Positions 12,486 to 25,007 of a DNA stretch of 64,000 bases are shown here, one piece after another. The first letter of the stretch is position 1, and each line of letters begins with the position of its first letter. Made by a program: the position numbers and the translations under genes. The stretch is from Rutstroemia sp. NJR-2017a BVV2 (taxonomy: Eukaryota; Ascomycota; Leotiomycetes; Helotiales; Rutstroemiaceae). The notes below the pieces were generated by a model. That model ran no database searches. It was not told the DNA's origin and saw only the letters and a program-made list of their open reading frames with translations. The stretch spans positions 186,001 through 250,000 of the forward strand of contig NJPS01000057.1 in the NCBI GenBank assembly GCA_002946415.1, in the 5' to 3' direction.

Positions 12486-14578
12486 CGAGAAGGAGGAAGC
12501 AGAGACGACGGATTGATTTGGTCTTCGGAATAGATCAACGATGGGTTTCGACTGATCATTCATTAAAGGTTGCACCTCAGTAGTCCAGCGATTTCAACAG
12601 CACCTCCACGTATAGTTCCGAATTCGTATTAATGATATTTTTTCTGCATCAACGGAGGTGGAGACCCGAAGGCAGAAACTTCTTATATTATCCAAATTGA
12701 TAGTCGTATCTGGTTGCGTCGGAGATAGGTGTGGCAATTTTCATTCCTGTAGCAAGTACTAATGAAAACCATTTTTATGGAAAGAGTTCCTGCATCGCAA
12801 AAACTTTCTGTGCCTATCTACACGATATGCATGATTGCTTGAATTATTTCAGTCTGGCAAGCTCAATCAATCAGAAAAAGCAGAGGTGACATTGAAGCCT
12901 TTGCAATTGAAATGCGCGGGGTGAGGTTATGACACACACCCACTTCTAAACAGGTCCTGTTTGCCTCTCCGCACCTTTCCTGAATTGGACAGGTAGCAAC
13001 AACATGTCATTACCACGATTTTCTTCATATCCATCCACAAAATTTTCTGTCCGATATTTAGAGCCGAATTCTTTGCACGCTGTAGCAGAATCAACGACCA
13101 ATGTCGACAATGCAGGAGCCACTTTTAGCGTATGCAAACCCGAGATCGGAGTCGGCAGCTAACTTAACGACGAAGCATAGCATGAAGAGAATGTCTTATC
13201 TTCGCACAGATATTGTAACCCTACACGCATGTTTCATCTCCAAGCCCCCATGCTGAAACATTCCGAACTATATACAAAGTATGAGTGTTGGTTCGTTGCA
13301 AGGCTGAAGGTGAAAAGCTTCATCTTGGCTCAACTTCATCACGTATGCAAGGTCAATCGCATTGACGAGGCAAATATGATCGGCCTCGAACCCATACCTC
13401 CGCACAAAGCCTTTTGATATAGCTACCGGGCATATCCCTAGGTAGGTTATTCGCGTGTGGCAATGCTATCAAATGTTCGAAAAGGATTACAGCATGAGAT
13501 GTTGTCAATTCAATATGCTTTTTCAACTTATCGACAAATGGAAGGAACGGCGTTTCCTTAGTTGATTGCTCTTCCTGCACGATGGTCCTAGGACAGTGCC
13601 TCGTCGCTTCTTTAGATCTTGCATAGTGGGATAATCTCTGCTCGGAGTCGTGCTCAGGACCGAAGCCCCAATCGAGCCAGTGCGGTTGCGAAGCCATTCA
13701 GTTATCTGGCGCCACCTTCCTTCCTAGCTCTCGAATTTGAGAGTCGGTCCAAGACGTCACTTCCTCCCTCGAGAGACGAAAGGGTCGCTCAAATAGGCTA
13801 TTGAGATATCAATTGGTATCATCCTGATTGGTGTAGGCATACGGCTTTGCATGTCGGATCTCCTACGGCTGGCACAGTTGAGTGTTGTTATCCAACCATA
13901 AACCCAACTGTTGACATCAATATATTATCCAACAGCAGCCCTCCACAACTTGGGAGTCTTTCCCTACGCAAAAGATAACCAAACCTTAGCTCCCGCTCCC
14001 AGCATGCCGAACCAAAAGGCCTTGTTTCCACATTTTCAGGGGTCGTTCTTATCTTCACCCACTGCGCCGTGTGCGCCCACCCACACCCACCACCCTATAA
14101 GGTTATGCACTAACCAGCATCCCCGGATCGCTTATCTTGACAAACCAAAATTCTTTCTTTATCTTTTATGAAGGGCGAGGACAGCAGCTAAAGGCTAGAT
14201 CTTTTTCATTTCTCTTCTGCACAATAATGGAAATCGATTGCATTAAAAATAGGGATGACTTAATGAACCAGGGCGCTGGTAACCAACCTTTTCATTGAAG
14301 TTGCTTATCAGGGACTTTGGGTGGTGGATGAAGGGTGTGCTGAAAGGCAAGATTGTAGGTACGTATCCCTCTCTTTATAAAAGCAAATTGGTCCCCTCAT
14401 ACACCTGAACTTTGGATACTCATATCGAAAGAGACGGTTGTACATTGTGTTACCCCTCTACACGTGGAGATTGACTCCAACCGCGAACTAAAAATTCTCC
14501 AAGATCTTCTGTGGAGCCCTCTCGGAAAATCCCCTAAAAATATTACGAGAACGTATCCATCCATCATCAGAAGCCGCC
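12486..14578. other. Intergenic stretch, no supported gene
   Basis: About 2.1 kb before the permease gene. Short open frames on both strands (for example at 13353-13697 and 13911-14171) have no recognisable domains and no consistent splice partners. The last 400 bp is the probable promoter and leader of the permease. No repeat family or RNA gene seen. Confidence 0.45.
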
Positions 14579-16456
14579 ATGCTCCAAGACAAGGCCACCG
14601 GGTCTGAAAAAGGGGTTCAGGGTAGCTCTGAACCCTCAATCTCACGATCGGATCAGGTAGCTAAGGCCAATGACATCCTGGGGGTAGAGGAAGGACAGAC
14701 ATTCTCGGCCGATGATGAGTTACTAGCAAGTTTGGGTTACCGAGCCGAATTGAAGCGGGAGTTCTCATATTTCACGGTTTTCGGTCAAAGTTTCGGAGCT
14801 ATGGGTATTGCACCGGCTATCGCTGAAAGTATGGTCTTCAGTTTGGGAAGTGCGGGAAGCGTGGGAATGGTATGGACCTATTTGGTAGGATGCTTGATGT
14901 TGATTCCAGTTGCCATGAGTTTGGGAGAACTAGGGAGTAGTATGCCGACTTCGGGAGGGTTGTATTATGTGAGTTCCTGCAGATATTTCGCTGTAAATGG
15001 CTTCAACTAACCTTCAGTAGTGGGTAGCACGCCTGACACCTCCAAGACAACGAGCCTTTATGTGCTGGCTGGCGTAAGTTCTTGCTAATCAATGGTTGAT
15101 TTTCATAACTAACGATACCTCCAGCGGATACATGAACGTCCTAGGATACATTTCAATTTATGCATCCACGATTTATGCTGCAACACTTATTCTTGGCGCG
15201 ATATGTAGCATCAGCACGGAGGGAGCATTCGTAGCCACCAAATACCAGAACTATGGCATATTCGCGGCCACGACTTTCCTGACCTTTGGAATGACTTGCG
15301 TGCCTTCGCAGACTCTCTCTCGCCTCAACTTCTCCTACATTTTCCTTCAATTCTTCATGCTGCTTGCCCTCATCATCGCTCTTGCGGCCGGCACGCCATC
15401 CGAACTCAAGAACTCAGCAAGTTTTGTCTTTACAGACTTCGAAAATACCGGTTTCTGGTCGAATAATGGATGGGCTTTCATGCTTTCATTCCTCACTCCT
15501 GTCTGGGTCGTTTCAGGTTTCGAGAGTTCCGCAACGATTGCCGAAGAGGCAAGCAATGCCGCCAAAGCAGTACCATTCGCAATGGTGTCTTCGCTTGTGA
15601 CAGCCACAGTTACCGGATGGGCTGTTATCATTACGATTGCCTTCTGCATGGGTCCCGACGTTATCGACATTGTTACATCTCCTCTGGGACAGCCGTTGGC
15701 ACAAATTGCGTTCAACAGCTTGGGAAAGAATGGAAGTGTTGCACTATTGGTGTTCTTATGGATTGCGTCGATTGCAAACTGCTCGATTCTAATGGTGGCT
15801 GCGTCGAGAGAAACATTTGCTTTTGCTAGAGGTCCGTTTCCACATTTCCGAAATATCCCGTGAGATTCAGGACATTAGGCTAACATATCACAGATCACGG
15901 TCTTCCAGGCTCATCCTATCTTCGTGTTCTATCCTCCAATCAAACTCCCGCTCGAGCGGTCGGGTTCGTCGCCGTCTGCACATTAGCTGAAGGTCTTCTC
16001 ATGCTTGTCAACACAATCGCGATCAACTCCATCTTCAACTTAGCTATCATGGGTCTCTACTTCGCCTACTGCATGCCCCTCGTCTCTCGTCTCCTTTTCG
16101 GTCACTTCAAACCCGGAGTATGGTACATGGGCGACACACTATCCTACATCTCCGCCGTTTATTCCGTCGCCTGGATGACCTTCATCTTCATCATATTGCT
16201 ATTCCCGAGCTATCCAAACCCAACTCCGGATGAGATGAATTATGCGGTTGTGGTACTGGGGTTCGTGTTGATCTTCTGTGTCGTCTATTATTGGATGCCG
16301 GGCTTTGGTGGAAAGACATTCTTCAAGGGACCAGTCAGGACGATTGATGAAGTCTTGGACGAAAGACAGGATGTGAGGGAAGTTATAATGGATAGAATTC
16401 AAGGCGAGAGACAGGTGGGACCACAAGGGAGCACGGATAAGATAGATCTGGAGTAA
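14579..16456 (+). CDS. APC-family amino-acid/GABA permease
   Basis: Four exons: 14579-14968, 15021-15073, 15125-15831 and 15894-16456, giving 570 residues. The second exon is only 53 bp and encodes the conserved loop after the SGGLYYWVARL motif. About twelve hydrophobic segments follow a roughly 65-residue hydrophilic cytosolic N-terminus. The motif ELGSSMPTSGGLYYW and the FGxMGIAPAIAES stretch of the first helix are characteristic of fungal GABA/choline/amino-acid permeases of the APC superfamily (Uga4-like). It should be a plasma or vacuolar membrane importer of GABA, choline or amino acids; the substrate is not certain. The terminal region (DEVLDERQDVREVIMDRIQ) is charged and cytosolic. 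Neighbouring genes give no functional hint. Confidence 0.9.
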
Positions 16457-17501
16457 TTGGTTGTTCCTGTATGAGCGTACTGTGTAATATTCGTGTTGCA
16501 ATTTCATTCTGTTGATTTTCATGATCTACATGACTCTCTACGTCTTGAATCTTATCATTGAGTGTTAGCACGTGTTTCCAGGGGTTCTTTTGAGTTCATG
16601 GAAGGTTACCTACTGTAACCAGATGGGCCAGCCATCATATGCGGAGTCTTGCGAGGACATGGTCGGGATCATCATCCTATGCTACTATGACCCACCTATA
16701 CTGTTCTAAGCATTGCAAATTGGCGGGACATATGATGCCTTTGACAGCATTCAACACTCGAGCCTTGATATCAGCCCACTAGCCCGAAGTCTACCACGTT
16801 CGGGGCACGGTGGAGGTGGATCAACTTAGGCGTGCAGTATAGAAGGGGCCCTATTATACCGATTTGGGTTCTCAGCTGAAGACGATGAATTGAAGCTCTT
16901 TGCATTATAAAACCTAACCGCTACAAAGATATCCTCGCGTACATCTTTTCCCCTAGAAAGCCCACCAGACTGTCCTTGGAGAGTACTGTTTGGTCGAGTA
17001 GCGGCACAACTTACACACCATTATTGCCGAGGCTCATTCTGTATACTTTGCTTTATTGTTTACAATATCGGACTTTCCGTGGTGATTGAATTGCGCTATA
17101 GTCTTACAACAATCGGGTATGTTGCGATGTGATTACTATTCACATCAACTTACAAATTCAGAGGGCTTACTTCCACGACTTGCGCCAGTAAGCTCGCTTG
17201 AGCCATCTCTTCCCTAATGAAGGTAAAATACATCAGCTTCATGGCTTATTAACATAGCAGATGCATGGTAAAGCCGACGACTAGCAATGAACCGAGGAAG
17301 GCATGGTTTTAAAGTCAAAAGCTTCACGGAGTTAATGCACGGGGGACAACAGAATATGCGAAAGTTTCCGCGACACAGGACCGCGTCCCCGATCTGGTTG
17401 TATATAAAAGGAAGGGTGTCGTCCTTCGAAGGTTGAGAAAGCATCTCCATCGAGGAACCCGGACAGCCAACGAAAGCACAACCATCGTATGAACAATAAT
17501 C
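16457..17501. other. Intergenic region with promoter of the MBL-fold gene
   Basis: About 1.05 kb without coding evidence. The last 110 bp contains a TATA-like element and is the likely core promoter of the downstream secreted hydrolase. Confidence 0.5.
17401..17410 (+). promoter_or_regulatory. TATA-like element upstream of the MBL-fold gene
   Basis: The word TATATAAAAG lies about 92 bp upstream of the ATG at 17502 and matches a TATA box well. A TATA box at this distance is common in inducible fungal genes. Functional use is inferred. Confidence 0.55.
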
Positions 17502-18464
17502 ATGTTATTCAAGCTCCTTACGACGTTTTCCCTAGCTTCACTAAGCTTAGCTGAAACGCTCCAGCACTATCCTTCTACCTTGCATTGGGATGTCTACAAC
17601 GCGCCGCCAGCCCCAGTATATGACCCTCCTAACAACTACACGCTTTCACCGACAACATACACTCTCATCCACGGCGATCACTCCGCAGTTCTCGTCGATG
17701 CACCCGTGAACGTTGAAACTGCATCCGGTCTGGCAGATTGGATCGAGTCTACCATCCCCAACAAGAAACTCACTCACATTTATGTGACACACGGCCATGG
17801 TGACCATTTCTTTGGCATACCAGTCCTCCAACAGCGATTCCCCGGAGTCGTAGCCGTTGCTACGCGCCGCACTATTGCACATGTAGCTGAACAGCTAACC
17901 AAAGAAGAATTTGTCGATTTCTGGGGTGCTGTATTCCCAAACCAGATTCCGGCGCAGAATGAAACTATCCAGGCTTTGCCCCTGAATGGAAGGTTTTCCC
18001 TCGAAGGACATCTGTTGCAAGCTGTGGAGGTGGGCCAAAGCGACACTTACAACACAACCGTTCTCCACGTGCCTGACCTCGATCTCGTCGTGACCGGCGA
18101 TGCGGTCTATGGAGAGTGCTTTCAATATCTTGTCGAGACGAACACGCCTGAGCTACGAGCACAGTGGATCGCAGCCATCGACAAGATCGAGAAGTTGAAT
18201 CCGAAGTTTGTAGTTCCAAGTCACAAACAAGCTTCGGATGGGTATGGAACTGAGCATTTTGAGAAGACTAGACAGTACATTAGAGACTGGGCGAAGTTGA
18301 TAGAGATCGCGACGAGCGGGGAGGACCTTCTTCAGAGAATCACAGCTCTCTATCCGCAACGTGTGGGAGATTGGATCTTGGCTATCAGTATTGAGGAGGT
18401 GTTTCCTTCAGGAAATGATAAATTGGTCAAGGCGAGGGATCTTTTCCCCACACCTCCTATGTAG
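17502..18464 (+). CDS. Secreted metallo-beta-lactamase-fold hydrolase
   Basis: Single exon, 320 residues. The signal peptide spans about residues 1-18 (ending SLAET). The zinc-binding signature THGHGDH gives His97, His99, Asp101 and His102. Later metal-ligand candidates are the Asp in VVTGDAVY and the His in VVPSHKQ, so both metal sites look intact. Sequons NYT and NTT agree with secretion. The fold covers lactonases, thioesterases, sulfatases and beta-lactamases. The substrate is unknown, and lactone or xenobiotic hydrolysis is only a guess. The start is fixed by the signal peptide and by the TATA box about 92 bp upstream. No introns, unlike most neighbours. Confidence 0.88.
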   Translation: MLFKLLTTFSLASLSLAETLQHYPSTLHWDVYNAPPAPVYDPPNNYTLSPTTYTLIHGDHSAVLVDAPVNVETASGLADWIESTIPNKKLTHIYVTHGHGDHFFGIPVLQQRFPGVVAVATRRTIAHVAEQLTKEEFVDFWGAVFPNQIPAQNETIQALPLNGRFSLEGHLLQAVEVGQSDTYNTTVLHVPDLDLVVTGDAVYGECFQYLVETNTPELRAQWIAAIDKIEKLNPKFVVPSHKQASDGYGTEHFEKTRQYIRDWAKLIEIATSGEDLLQRITALYPQRVGDWILAISIEEVFPSGNDKLVKARDLFPTPPM

Positions 18465-19176
18465 GTAGTCAGTAGCAGGCTGGCAGCTCTTCGGCTTAGA
18501 AGATACAGCCCGGTTTGGGACAATATGTTGCAGCTGGTTACTATTGCCAGATGAATATTCTGAAGACTCTGAAGTATTGTCATCTTTTCATTCTCCAAGT
18601 CTCTTCTGGGTAATATTTTCGGCCTGTTATTTCTGCACCGGGGAGGAGAGCCAGGTTGAGCGAATTTAGGAGACTCAGGACTGTTGTAGAAGTAGCAGAT
18701 ACTAGCCAATAATTAAATATCGTCGGCTACGCACAATGCTAGAAATATAAATAAGAGCATAATGCCCCGTGAAAAGTGTATAGAATTCAGAGGGTTGGTC
18801 TATCCTGGGCAAGAAAAACAAGCCGATTTTGGACAATGTGCTGTGGTTGATTACTGTTCTCAGACGAGTATTTATCCCGAATAATCTGAGATATTGTAAA
18901 TATATCATTATCCAAATGTCTTTGGCGCTTCGTTGACGGCCAGTTGGCGAGGTTGACGCCAACGACAAAGTTTTGGCATGAGGCGGCGCCACAGCAGCCA
19001 CATCCCGCGCTGCAGCCTATAGGTTAAGTGCTTGCTGACGTCAAAACTTTAAGTCTACACGCGCCGAACAGTCCAATACGCGTATACTCACTTTGACGTT
19101 TATTGACGTTTTCGTTACGTACCTAGCAGTCATGATAATTTGAGCTTGACTTGGAGGGTCATTGAAAGATTTCAGT
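18465..19176. other. Intergenic region, promoter of the Sae2/Ctp1-like gene
   Basis: About 710 bp. The final 150 bp carries a perfect CRE-type palindrome, further TGACG words and a perfect MluI cell-cycle box. No gene seen. Confidence 0.5.
19036..19083 (+). promoter_or_regulatory. CRE palindrome and MluI cell-cycle box upstream of the Sae2/Ctp1-like gene
   Basis: TGACGTCA at 19036-19043 is a perfect binding palindrome for ATF/CREB-type bZIP factors. ACGCGC occurs at 19059-19064 and a perfect ACGCGT at 19078-19083, about 95 bp upstream of the ATG. In yeasts ACGCGT is bound by MBF (Mbp1/Res-Swi6 or Cdc10), which drives G1/S transcription, and fission yeast ctp1 is an MBF-controlled gene. Site function here is inferred from sequence alone. 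Confidence 0.5.
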
Positions 19177-22031
19177 ATGGAAGTTTGGAGGAATAGTAGA
19201 CGCGAGTTGTTTGAGCAGCTGAGGAAGTCCTGCGATAAGTACGAGCAGAGCCTTGCCCATGGTACATTTTATTGCGCACCTTGATCGATTGATCTGTTCA
19301 TTGATTGTGTCCACTTACAGAGCTTCAAAACAATGGTCACGATCAGATTCGGCACGATGAGTTAGGAGAGCTACGTAAGAAAGTGAGGACGTTGGAAGAA
19401 GAGGCGGAAAAGCATGGCGGCCAGCTACACGAACAGCGACGAGTGCTCGACGAAAAGGAATCGAGGATAGGAAGTTTGCTGGAGGAGAACTTGAGATTAT
19501 CTGCAGATCTACAACGACTTCAAAATGCTTCTGAAGCAGCGAATCGACTTACTGAGGAAAAACGGCTGGGCCAACTCAAATTCGATCAGCAACTCCTGGA
19601 AGAGAAGGATGCAAAGATCAGAGCCTTAACTGAGGAAAATTCGAAACTTCTGGAGGACTCCAGCCGTCACCTAGATGTTCTCTCACGAGCTGACCAGGAC
19701 AATCGACGCCTAGAAGACGATTTGAAGAAATACCAGGCACAAGTATCGCGCCTCGATCAGCTAGAGAAGCAGAACAAACACCTCTCGACAGAATTGAGCA
19801 ATGCAGCAATACGAGCTAGGGATAGCGTCACTCCTAGCACTGATAATCTTGAGAAGCGCGACTCTCCTGATAGAGATCTACCCAAGAAGCAGCATAACAA
19901 GATCTATGTACAATGGGCCATGCAAAAAGACCGAGCCGACAAACTTGCTGAGAAGCAGCGGGAGCTCTACGTCAGACTCGATGAATGGCAGAAGTGGAGT
20001 AACGAGCAGGGTGTCATGTTCAGAAAGAAGACGGAGAAGATCCAGAAGCAGGGCGAGGAGATCAACAGATTGAGGGCAATTGTGCAAGAATTGGGAGGTG
20101 GTCAAGTTGCATTGTCTGGCAACGCCATAAGTAGCGACCCTACCGAAGGAGTTCTCTCTCCTCGCCCATCCGGTGTGCATAGGATGAGTCCATTACAGGA
20201 TGTTCGAGTAGAGAATTTAAAGGCAGAGCAACCCAAAGTCATCGATGTCAGCGATAATGACAAACTCGAACAGGCACGGGATGCGGGATACAATTCACCA
20301 GAGCTGCCAAGACATGAGACAAGATTACATGGTGTTCATGAGACTCAACCGACGCAAATAGTAGTTGGCGATCATCATCATTCAAGTTCTACAGAAGGAG
20401 ATCCCGAACCTAGCATTTCACCAGCCAAGGCAGACGTTCCTAACAACAAACTCGATGCCGAAGCCCAGCAAATACCTTCGTCTGATGATACCCCTGTGGT
20501 TATATCTGCGCGGTCGCTGCGCAAGAGGAAGAGAAATAACAATGAGTTACAACAAACCCCAGTACCTAAAGTGAAGATCGAAGAAGTCAGCTCCAGTAGT
20601 CCTCTTGCCTTGTCGAGGTTGTTTATGCAGAACGAGAGTCTCGATCTGGACGCAATCGGTGAGAAGGTAGTTACTCCCAGAAAACGACTTCGGACAATCG
20701 AGCCTGATGCGGACGAAAATAACGAAGAAGAATTGCTACTTGAGAATAGCATACCGCAAAAAGCGCCTGCTACAGCTAAAAGCCGGCCCAAAAACCCGGT
20801 TACTCCTGCACGCCGTTCAGTTGGCACTGTCCTTCAACCACTCAGCCCAAACAAGCAGATACTACCTACGACTACCGACGTCAGACTATCAAAGAGAAAA
20901 TCGAGACGTCCTAACGATAAATTTGTTGAGGAACTTATAGAGGATGGAGATGCACTGAATCCGACCGAGCCTGGGGAAGCTGATAGAAAAATGCGCAGCC
21001 CCAGTTCCAAAAATGTTCTGACAAACCTCCTTACAAGCCCAGCACCAACAAAGCCAGCAATTGGCTCACCTAGAAAATCTTACGCACTAGATAGAAAAAC
21101 AAGATCGAAACTATTCGCAGAAGCTAGGCTGGAGCCTGCTGAAACGGATATAGACTCAACAGAATCGAGAGTTCAGCTAGGGGATAATATCAGCAATGCT
21201 GAAAAACAAGATCTAACGGGAGGTATATCTAAAGTGCGTGGCAAGGAGAACACTCATCTGACACCAAGTGGCGTCAATCGATCTTCGATGGTAGAAGCGA
21301 TCTCGCGGCCAGCTTCCAGGACTTCTGGGCGAGGTTCAGCAACGCCTTCACGATCCTCTTCAAAAGGACCCGTTGACTTGTTTCCACCTGGTGTAAAAAC
21401 GCCTGCTCCAAGTGTTTCGAAGCCTACTCCCAGGACACGAAGAAAACCTAGAGGGAACGCAAATGGTGGACTAGACTCCGATGATCCCGATCAAGAGCCA
21501 TTACGATGCCGACCTTTGGAGAAACTAAGTCTCGAACACTTCAAGGTCAATCCGAAGTATAATGGCGGTCGCAGTGATGCATTCACGGACGTCGTCCGGG
21601 GTAAGGAGAATAGGCGATGTCTCCAAGGTTGTACAAAGCCAGAGTGTTGTGGCAATAAATTTCGCGTGATGGCCCAAGCATTACGCGATCCAAGTAAACC
21701 AGTTACAGGGTCACAAGAAGAGAGAGACGACGATTTGCTTGAAGAATATCTGGGTGACAACAAGCACAAGCTACGCAATATGTCCAAGAAAGAGAGGGCC
21801 GAGACATTACTAGCAGCCAGAACTTGGGAGTTGTCGAACAAGTATGGGAAGCATCGACACAGATACGAAAGGAGAAGCACTCCACCAGGATTTTGGAATG
21901 CAGATTTTCCAACTACACAGGAGGATCAAGCAGATCGTGAAGCTGCAAAGATATTGGAACGAAAAACTGTGGAGGAAAGATATCAACAGGCCATGAGACC
22001 GGGAGGTGCATGGATATTCAGAGACGAGTAA
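19177..22031 (+). CDS. DNA end-resection factor of the Sae2/CtIP/Ctp1 family
   Basis: Two exons, 19177-19261 and 19321-22031, giving 931 residues. The short first exon supplies the true N-terminus (MEVWRNSRRELFEQLRKSC). Residues about 1-250 are predicted coiled coil (heptads of Leu/Glu/Lys/Arg), matching the oligomerisation region of CtIP. The middle about 500 residues are Ser/Pro/Lys-rich and probably disordered. The C-terminus carries the family signature: the cysteine cluster CLQGCTKPECC from residue 795, and KHRHRYERRSTPPGFWNADFP at about 878-898, matching the RHR..P..FW...FP block of CtIP. This family activates the Mre11-Rad50 nuclease to start resection of double-strand breaks. Nuclear. 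The protein is long for the family because of the central linker. Confidence 0.9.
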
Positions 22032-22561
22032 CAAGCAAGATTTCGGTGTTCTTCCTACAGTGAATGTGCATGGAGTATAAATGGCTGGTGGTATGGTACA
22101 TTTTGTTTGGGATTGGAGTAATGATTGATAGGCTTGTGGCGCCGATATGGTGTAGAACTTCACGGGTCATATACATAGCTTATCCTTGTGACATGAAACA
22201 AAGAAATAGCACAATAGCTACATCATTAAACTATCGGGCGACTTGATCGAGTGTTTCATGCTAAACAATAAACTCATAAATTCATGTTACAATTGGAAAT
22301 TGCATAACTGAGGAATATCCTTTTACATACTGTGGCTCAAATATACGAACTGTGGCTGTGCTACCTTACAATTAGGGATCTAAATTTAAAACGGGCGGAA
22401 ACAACGGGGTCGAACTGCGCATAAGCATCATTATTGCGACGACAACTTACAGATTCATAAGTCAACCACAATCTGAAATCGCGTCGGAACGCTCCACGAT
22501 CATCACTCATTTAACGACTTCACACCACTCTTCCAGCTCATGATCTGCGAAGGCTTTTAGG
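22032..22561. other. Intergenic region between the Sae2-like and Cdc50 genes
   Basis: About 530 bp, AT-rich, holding the 3' region of the upstream gene and the promoter of the Cdc50-type gene. No coding or repeat signal seen. Confidence 0.45.
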
Positions 22562-24065
22562 ATGGCTGATCAATCACCAGCAATGCAACACGAGGATTCT
22601 ATCGATTCCCAGGATCCGAACACACATGGAGGAGACAAAGGAAAGGTCAAGAGCAAAAGGCCCGCAAGTCAGTAGCTAGGACGGCTCCCGTATACAGGGA
22701 ACAATTACTGATTACTGTGTGCAATGTGTAGATACGGCGTTCAGACAACAAAGATTAAAGGCATGGCAGTGAGTAGCACACGATGTTCTTGCGCTGGAGG
22801 AAGCTGACACGATGCAAGACCAATTCTCACGCCGAAAACCGTACTTCCACTATTCTTCGCCATCGGCATTATATTCGCACCGATTGGAGGCGGATTGTTG
22901 TATGCCAGCAATGAGGTCAGTAGTTATGGAGGGTTAAACATCAGAGCAGGCTGAGGAGCGGAAACGCTGATGTTGTGGATTTAGGTCCAAGAAATCGTGA
23001 TCGACTACTCGAAATGCCATACGGACGCGCCAGTCGGCACTCCAGTGGACATACCTTCGGATAATGTCCATTACTACTTCAAGAAACCGTACACTTACGA
23101 CGGCAATAGTGCACAGTGGTCAAGAATCGATGTAAACCAGACATACTACAACGGCAGCACCTTAGGTGCTTCAGTTAAGGCCGTGCAGTGCCAGCTTACA
23201 TTCCCTATACATCATGATATGGAACCCCCGATACTGTTTTACTACAAGCTTACGAACTTCTACCAAAACCATCGACGATATGCCAAGTCCTTCGACTCTG
23301 ACCAGCTTTCCGGCAAAGCCGTTTCAGCAAGCACAATTCATTCCGGTGACTGTACGCCTCTCACTACCACAACGATCGATGGTGTTGATAGACCATACTA
23401 CCCTTGTGGCCTTGCTCCGAACTCTGTATTCAACGATACGTTCTCAAACCCGATTCTGCTCAGTGCGAGGACTAGCGACAACGTAACTTACATTATGAAA
23501 AACAATTCGGACATTTCGTGGGGTAGCGATCGGGAATTATATGGCCAGACCAAATACAACTGGTCAGAGGTCGCTGTCCCTCCCAATTGGGTTCAGAGAT
23601 ATCCAAAGGGGTACAGCGATGACTACCATCCGGATCTTGAGAACGACGAGGCATTCCAGGTTTGGATGCGATTGGCGGGACTACCGACATTCAGTAAATT
23701 GGTCCAGAGGAATGATACTGCTAAACTACAGGCTGGTCAATACCAGGTGAATATCAACCACTGTAAGTGTTCCTTGTCCATTTCCATCAACATAGCTCAC
23801 AAAGGAATCAGTGTTCAATGTCACTGAGTATGGCGGCACGAAATCCATCATCATCTCGACTCGCACTGTGATGGGTGGAAAGAACCCATTCCTCGGTATC
23901 GCCTATATTGTTGTCGGAGGTCTTTGTATCCTTCTAGGAGCCCTGTTTACCGTTACCCATCTCATCAAGCCACGCAAACTTGGAGACCACACATATCTTA
24001 GCTGGAACAATGAGAATCCATCTACTGCCGCGACCACTGGCAGACAAATGGGAGACATGAGTTAA
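22562..24065 (+). CDS. Cdc50/Lem3-type subunit of P4-ATPase flippases
   Basis: Five exons: 22562-22667, 22732-22768, 22819-22915, 22985-23762 and 23812-24065, giving 423 residues. Exon 2 is a 37-bp microexon encoding [13 protein letters not shown], the conserved block just before the first membrane helix. Topology is typical: a cytosolic N-terminus, helix about residues 57-77, a large lumenal domain with several N-glycosylation sequons and paired cysteines, a second helix near the C-terminus ([20 protein letters not shown]) and a short cytosolic tail. Motifs such as [12 protein letters not shown] and [26 protein letters not shown] are diagnostic. The protein pairs with P4-ATPases to leave the ER and flip phospholipids between membrane leaflets. 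Which of Cdc50, Lem3 or Crf1 it corresponds to is not settled. Confidence 0.93.
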
Positions 24066-25007
24066 GCATTTACGAGAATAATTTGAGAGGTTAGATGTAA
24101 AATAGTTTCGATAGGGGCACAGAAAAGACACGATGTGGTCATTGTATCTTCACCTTCCTACTTTCTCTGGGCAACTTCATGAGATTCACGGGCGTTTGGG
24201 GTATGACAAGCTTTTTCATTACGGCAACTTTCTTGTTTTGATCCCGTTGCGTACATCAAGAATTATGCACGGGAGGCAAGGAGGGTAGGAGGATCACTGG
24301 TTTTGGTGGGGTGCAACTGGGTAAATGACTGCTGCTATACTTCTTTGGTACGAATAGATCAATTTTACTTTTAACGTATATTCTCCGTGGCTATTCTTAT
24401 CGAGCGTCTTCCCCCACGTGGCTTGGCAACGTTTCGGCAAGCGTGTAATTGGAGCATTTGCATGCCTCCGTCGACTAGATTGCGTTGAATTATATGGTGC
24501 AACAACAGACCAACGCACATCCATCAAGCGCGGGGTAAAACTTTACGAATGCTGTTGCGACGGCACCTTACACCCGGATTCGTGTTGCACCAAGATTGAT
24601 ATGGAAGTTACCCTTGGGGAATAGTTCGAGGTTAGTAGCTAGCGGATTAGGCGCGCTTCTTATCGATGCCGTTCTGGATCATCCGAAATAGTGACTCAGT
24701 GCAGTAGTTCGCTGCACGCGTAAAGATGCCAGTCCACATTTGATACATATGCAAGAAATAGCTAAGTTACTGTATGATTAGACTTTCCAGGTTCTCAGTC
24801 CTGAGCAAATGAAGCATCTTCGTCAACTCATTTCCATTCTCTCGTCACGTCTATTTGATTAGATATAAATGAACATTTTTGTCCGCCGTCCCGTTCTTCC
24901 TCCACATTACATAAGCTCATGCAGTCAGTCATGTATTTTTCGTGACGCCATGATGGAAATTTTCTCTGCCTGCACCTGTTCTCTTCCCGTCCTCCCTAAT
25001 ATGCCGT
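24066..25007. other. Intergenic stretch, no supported gene
   Basis: About 940 bp between the convergent Cdc50-type gene and the small secreted protein gene. Short open frames only, with no recognisable product. Confidence 0.45.
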
